From: Plectrocnemia conspersa
Lineage: Eukaryota > Arthropoda > Insecta > Trichoptera > Polycentropodidae
Direction of reading: 5' to 3'
DNA length: 64,000 bases
Assembly: GCA_009617715.1 (NCBI GenBank)
Contig: VTFK01000193.1
Location: 310,001 to 374,000 of the forward strand
Both the position numbers and the translations under genes were made by a program. The notes under the pieces are model-generated. The model was not told where the DNA came from, made no database searches, and was given only the letters and a program-made list of their open reading frames with translations. Below are positions 59,865 through 64,000 of the stretch, in pieces; position 1 is the stretch's first letter, and the number at the start of each line of letters is the position of its first letter.

Positions 59865-60790
59865 ATGAAAATAGCAATTTGTAGCAAAGAATTTAATTTG
59901 CACTTTCATCATCCATGTAAAGACCCGTGCCAAAAGTGCGATTCGCTCAATATGCAAATTAACACGTCACGCAAAATTGAAAAAAAAAACAAATCTGATG
60001 AAACAACATGAACTTCATTTAAAAGATGTTGAACTAGCTAAAAAAAAAGCTTTACAAAAAGATAAAGCGTTAGCCTTAAAAATAACAGGAATCTATTTTA
60101 GTTTTACATTTGATTTGCAAAAAGCACTACCATACCATAAACTGACAGTTTCTGTTTCATACTATAAAGGAATCATATATGTTTTAAATCAATGTTTCCA
60201 CAATTTACATGATTATGAAATTCGTATGTATATCTGGGATGAACCAACTGCATCCAGAGGATCACAAGAAGTAGCTTCTTGTTGCTTAAAACATCTACAA
60301 AATGTATCAAAACATCTCAAAAACATGTTATCGATTATAAATAAAGTTGGCTATAATGTAGATGAAAATTGTCTAGTCTAGCGATAACAATATAGATATT
60401 ATTGACCATAAATTCTTATTATCTGGACATTCATTCTTGCCAAATGATCGCGATTTTGGAGTTGTAGAAATGGCTATTAGAAAAACCAATTTTTTGTCCA
60501 TTTTCGAGGATTATTACAAATTAATACAAATATGTCTCAAACAAAATTTATTTTAACTACATGAAATGGGAAGATTTTTATACGTATCAAATTTTTATAA
60601 AAAAAAGACTAAAAATATTTTTAAATCAGTTCAAACACAAACCATTAATTATCCAACAATAACTCAATACGGACTTGCCCCACTTTCAGAATCAACGGCT
60701 CATATGTTTATAAAATAAACTGACTATTTTGGCTGTCATACAAAGTTACACCCATTTGGCTTCAAAATAAAATCACAAGATCAATCCTTC
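59865..60790 (+). pseudogene. DUF7869-like multicopy insect protein, broken copy
   Basis: From ATG at 59865 the reading contains EFNLHFHHPCKDPCQKCDS, a Cys/His cluster. It frameshifts at an A-run near 59980 and continues to a stop at 60381 with FTFDLQKALPYHKLTVSVSY, MYIWDEPTASRGSQE and CLKHL. After the stop, about 60395-60540 reads DHKFLLSGHSFLPNDRDFGV, and more scraps follow to about 60790. This ordered set matches, from memory, uncharacterised insect proteins present in many copies (DUF7869-type, probably transposon-derived). The usual segment with an SDxCxGQNRN motif between the two parts is missing. No terminal repeats or TSD were seen. The family identity is fairly sure, the transposon class is not. 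Confidence 0.75.
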
Positions 60791-63700
60791 ACACTTATTT
60801 TTCACATATACAATATCAGTATAAAAATAACTCATATTTCCATAACTACGTTTAGAAAAGCCGCAAAAACCTCTACACAATTTCAGCCGCATGCTGAATT
60901 AAATATTCTCAAATGCGCATAATCCGAGAGGTTTTCTGCGTGCGTTGTTGTGGGCGAAATTCTTAAGTAGAGCGATTTTCCATAATAACGGATAAAAAGT
61001 TTAAAGCGCAAAAGCTCCCGGGTTCAAGTTTCTCCCCGCGGCACAAGGTAATTGATTCTTCTCGCGATGCCTTTTTGTGCAATTTTGCGCCAGATCACGG
61101 CGAGCTCAAAAGGGGTGGTATCGCGGGAGGGTAGGTGATGAGAACGGGCGCCAGTAGAACAAATTGCTTGAAAAGGAGCTCTTCGATAGTGCTAAACTGC
61201 TAGTCGATACATCCTTTTGAATAAATAGCGGGACTTTAAAACGAAATTCATAGGTAATTTGACGCTTTCGTTTTGTCTCGGTTCTTTGTAGCGTCCGTCG
61301 GAAAATAAAAAAAGGCAAACAACGAAATGAAAGCGATATTGTGCCATAAATATACAGTTAGGGAACGAAGAGCCAATTTTCTTTTATGAGATATTTAATA
61401 GCAATATATAAATAAATATTACTATATAAAAAACAATATATTTTAAAGCAGGGGGTCGCCAATTTTTTTGTAAAAGGCTAGATCGTAAATATATTGGGCT
61501 CGAATTAAAATTAAAGTTGATTCTTTCTAATATAAAAAAAATCTCACAAAATGACGTTTACTGATAGAACAAATTTAATTATATGAAAAAACATCGGTAT
61601 GTACTTAGACACAAATATTTGCTTACTAACTTTACAACATCAACTTCAAATCAACGGTTAAGCTCCAGTTGAAGATTTCGCTCACATTTTCCGTTTAATA
61701 CGATACAACAATGGAAACGAAATTAGGCTAAACAAACTTATTATTAACAAGATATCCCTAACTTATTCGTTCGAAACTTTCTTATCGCCACCGTTTGTTT
61801 ACCAGATACGGCGTAATGATACGGAAATTTCCTCAACGAGAAAAACGCGCTAACCCTTTGGGCTCGACGATAAGACGTGAAATAAATGTATATTGCAATC
61901 ATCGAGCCGAACAAAAATTTGAGATATAATGTAATAAAATCCAGATATAAACGTATGTGGAATTACAATCTTGATCGTGAGTCTTAAGAACATATTGGTA
62001 TTGTATACCAACAGTATTTTTCATATTAACATGACTGCATAAATTATATGTTCCATTTAAACAAACAACTATGCAATATTGTTTATTAAAAATAACATTC
62101 AGGTTAATGTTATATAATATATTTTAACCAGAAACTGTCAAGTGGAAGATTGAAGTGGATGCGACGGCTTGAAGTGTCTCAGATATAAAATTCAAGTTTT
62201 TTTTAGGTTTTACTTGAATAGGTCTCAGAAGTGTTCTCAAAGATGTGTAATTATATCCGTCGTCAAGTGGTAAAGTTACATTTTGAAGAGTTCGGTTATT
62301 CAATTGCTTACAGGCTCTTGAACAATGTTTTAATTAAAAAAACAAACACTCACAGAAAGGGTGTTAAATTTTTATTCTTAAATGCGACTTACATATTAGT
62401 TTAAAAATATATTTTATTTTAAATAAAACTAATAATCAAGAAGCGCATAATTTACACTATAAATATATAATAACTTTAAAATAATTACATACTTTGAACA
62501 CCTGTAGTGAAACAGAATTTTAAATGCTTTTTAACTATTCCATACACTTTTAAATGCAGCAATGAATTATACTAAGACATTACTCAAGTGTTCCATTATT
62601 AATATTATATATTTTTACCATAAAATATTTTAAAGCACGATGGCACAGAAATTGATAAAATAATCACATATTGCGAAACGTTTCGGCTGACTGTGCAAGA
62701 GTGTCAGAAACTTTGTGCTTTGTTAAAAAAATAAAATAAAGCACTGTCCCTTTCGGTTCGGTCAGCCGAAAACTTGCGATCGTGATTTGAAGAAAATGTA
62801 AGAACACTGAGTAAAAGGACCGGAGAAAGAGGGTTGACGACCTCTTTGAAGAATAATGGAGAAAAGGTCGATCTGAAGAAACGTTAAAAGGATTGTTAAC
62901 ACATCCCACAACAAAATATTTAACTGATATTGACCCTATGTGTAGAGCATATTTTTTTTAATTGTTTACATCCATAGCATGATTTAATATAAATATAAAT
63001 AATCGCTGTAATGATATAAAACACTAAAAATATATGTATATATTAAAATAGTACAACGACAAAGAAGAGAAGATATAAATAATAACACATTCACATGTGT
63101 ATCTAAAACTTTATATGTTTAATACGTTCAAGTTTCTTACAGTTCAAGCAGAATCTGTCAAAAGTTTGACCCAGTTACTTTTGTTACTGTCATTGAAAAA
63201 GTTAATCGTATATAATGGTATTCTTCTTGAGACAAGCATTTTACGTGTTTGTACTAATGTATCATAAAATATACTTCTCAAACACAATGTCACTTTCCGT
63301 AGATTGTGTAAAATACAAAATAATGCATATGTTAAATTCCCTTTATATATTAGGGTACTCCAATTAAATAGACGATGGCAAGTGAATAATGGGTGGGTTT
63401 ATATTCCAAGTTACGTAAATAGGGCGAGTTAATCGTTTGCAGAAAAGATTAAATACGTGGGTCTCGTACTAAAGACATTTGTATTGAAATTTATAGCAAA
63501 GTAATTTCTACTCATGTAAATTGTGCAAAGTGAAAAAACATAATTTATTTGAGTACCTAATTAATATTATTAACGATTATAAAATAATATATGTTTAGGC
63601 ATATACAAAAAAATCATAAGAATTAATGCATTGGCCATAATAATGGGGCACCCCTTAAAATGGTGTGTAACTCTTTACAAGTGCATAGTCTGATCGAAAT

Positions 63701-64000
63701 ATTTTAGCAGGTAGTTTTAACTGTAATTCTGAGAACTATACAAAGGATTTTGTCGTTTTTAATCGCTCACTCGAATTTAAAAAAAATATTGCAGGTTAAG
63801 TTGTCCAGTTTCGCTTAATTTGTCGTTATAATTTTTCGGTCTTTATTTGTCGTTATAATTTTTTTATCATTTAATAATTAATATTGTATGTCTATATATT
63901 TTTTTGGCGTTATTTTAAATATTTTTTTTACAATATAAAAGTCATTAGTAAGATTATCAACAATAAAACAATTATAGTTAGTCGATAATATAATATTACA
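60791..64000. other. AT-rich non-coding stretch to the window end
   Basis: A CpG-bearing GC-richer block lies at about 60980-61300, with a 70-codon minus-strand ORF that has no domain. A lone hAT-like end is at 61449. Smaller GC-richer patches are at about 61780-61880 and 62690-62870. No gene is supported. Confidence 0.5.
61449..61600. mobile_element. Lone hAT-like terminus CAGGGGGTCGCCAATTTTT
   Basis: It resembles Charlie-type hAT ends, with GTAAAAGGCTAGATCGTAAA just inside. No opposite end was identified, so the right boundary is arbitrary and the copy is probably truncated. Confidence 0.5.

Noticed and set aside
61010..61040. GGGTTCAAG as a tRNA B box
   Set aside because: No A box at the right distance and no cloverleaf could be drawn.

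Overview
The window looks like intergenic or deep-intronic DNA from an insect nuclear genome. It is strongly AT-rich and full of homopolymers and short ORFs. I found no convincing host exon, tRNA, rRNA, CRISPR or prokaryotic operon. GC-richer, CpG-containing islands (for example around 12.9, 19.2, 36.3, 54.8, 55.8 and 61.1 kb) sit in the AT-rich background. That pattern and the transposon families (an R1-clade LINE, several hAT families, a jockey-like fragment) suggest an arthropod, perhaps a hymenopteran. The order is a guess.

What can be supported is a graveyard of mobile elements, several with exact target-site duplications (TSDs). At 1.3-4.3 kb two hAT elements lie 21 bp apart end to end, each with a perfect 8-bp TSD. 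The first (1340-3139) keeps pieces of a GTF2IRD2/SCAND3-type transposase and carries a third, non-autonomous hAT element (2349-2722) inserted in it with its own perfect TSD. The second (3161-4274) keeps a minus-strand hAT C-terminal dimerisation remnant. At 7.4-10.9 kb is a 5'-truncated R1-clade non-LTR retrotransposon with endonuclease, reverse transcriptase and a Cys/His tail, broken by two frameshifts and flanked by a 15-bp TSD. At 29.8-31.8 kb is a decayed ZMYM1-like hAT with a perfect 8-bp TSD. A jockey-like reverse-transcriptase scrap lies near 27 kb. A broken gene of a multicopy insect family (DUF7869-like) lies near 60 kb.

Small elements include foldback hAT-like MITEs at 14.66, 39.4 and 46.06 kb, with a lone end at 42.26 kb. 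Their termini resemble those of the ZMYM1-like hAT. A palindromic MITE family is present at 24.1 kb and as a cluster at 32.3-32.8 kb. Lone hAT-like ends lie at 21.07, 33.10, 44.01, 46.98 and 61.45 kb. Several low-identity dispersed repeat pairs can be seen by eye (15.6/24.6, 18.2/27.6, 23.9/24.4/32.1, 29.1/56.9, 34.5/40.2 kb), plus a diverged tandem duplication at 44.3-44.9 kb.

Nothing here works as a pathway. The elements are independent insertions, some nested, most no longer able to encode a working protein. The leads outside ordinary transposon biology are a 50-codon ORF at 5281 with some resemblance to a small bacterial domain, a near-perfect hairpin at 51.43-51.49 kb, and the CpG-bearing islands, any of which could be conserved non-coding DNA.
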